This document shows positions 5,435 through 5,560 of a stretch of DNA of 5,560 nt, one piece after another. This stretch comes from Candidatus Solibacter sp. (GTDB lineage: Bacteria; Acidobacteriota; Terriglobia; Bryobacterales; Bryobacteraceae), in NCBI GenBank assembly GCA_017883355.1, contig JADGNS010000390.1:1-5560 (forward strand), written 5' to 3'. The position numbers were made by a program, and so were the translations under genes. Below the pieces are notes generated by a model that had not been told where the DNA came from, did not search any database, and saw nothing but the letters and a program-made list of their open reading frames with translations. Numbering within the stretch: the first letter of the stretch is position 1; every line of letters starts with the position of its first letter.

Positions 5435-5453
5435 GGCGGGCGACCAACCCGCC
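5435..5453. repeat. Inverted repeat in the downstream gap
   Basis: GGCGGG (5435-5440) pairs with CCCGCC (5448-5453) across a seven-base loop. There is no T-run on either side. It lies in the gene-free stretch from 5340 to the right edge and may be a second, weaker transcript-end structure. Confidence 0.35.
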
Positions 5454-5522
5454 GGACCCAGAGGGTACCCCTGCCAGCCTGCCCCTCACGGATTTTGGTT
5501 GCGGCTCAGTTGCTCTGTGCCA

Positions 5523-5540
5523 CTTGATTTCGCTTGATTT
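5523..5540. repeat. Direct repeat with 10-base period near the right edge
   Basis: CTTGATTT occurs at 5523-5530 and again at 5533-5540, one helical turn apart, followed by an AT-rich stretch (TTCCCTTTTTGTT). The local drop in GC and helical phasing would suit a regulator site before a gene beyond the window, but that gene cannot be seen. Confidence 0.4.
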
Positions 5541-5560
5541 TCCCTTTTTGTTCGCCCACA

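Overview
The window is GC-rich bacterial DNA with densely coding stretches, a TTG and a GTG start, Shine-Dalgarno sites on some genes only, and a secreted outer-membrane-type protein, so it comes from a Gram-negative (diderm) organism. The flavour of the proteins (large FkbH-like protein, polytopic family 2 glycosyltransferase, beta-barrel protein) would fit an Acidobacteriota-type soil bacterium. That placement is inference from general resemblance, not from any marker gene.

Layout. Positions 1-567 (minus) hold the N-terminal 189 codons of a secreted beta-barrel-like protein that runs off the left edge and begins at a TTG with a strong ribosome binding site. A 134-base gap carries a possible promoter and short repeats. 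Positions 702-1856 (minus) encode a membrane-anchored family 2 glycosyltransferase. A 242-base gap (1857-2098) contains several inverted repeats and may be a structured leader. Positions 2099-3088 (minus) encode a zinc-independent, quinone-oxidoreductase-like NAD(P)H-dependent dehydrogenase. A 415-base divergent gap (3089-3503) appears non-coding. It carries a sigma-54-like promoter candidate facing left and a palindrome plus -10-like element facing right. Positions 3504-5339 (plus) encode a full-length FkbH-type HAD-IIIC/GNAT protein. The last 221 bases (5340-5560) hold no gene I can support. They contain a short tandem repeat block, a hairpin likely to be the FkbH terminator, and a 10-base-period direct repeat near the right edge.

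How the genes may work together. The glycosyltransferase, the outer-membrane-type barrel and the FkbH protein are all kinds of protein found in surface-polysaccharide or secreted-glycan loci. FkbH-type proteins load small acyl units onto carrier proteins. A pathway that builds and decorates a cell-surface glycan is therefore a reasonable hypothesis, but no carrier protein, polymerase or flippase lies in the window to prove it. The dehydrogenase is of lower GC than its neighbours and may be an unrelated insertion.

I found no RNA genes, insertion sequences, CRISPR arrays or clearly novel systems. The most useful observations are the beta-barrel gene with its non-ATG start, the possible leaderless start and palindromic operator of the FkbH gene, and the repeat-rich intergenic regions.
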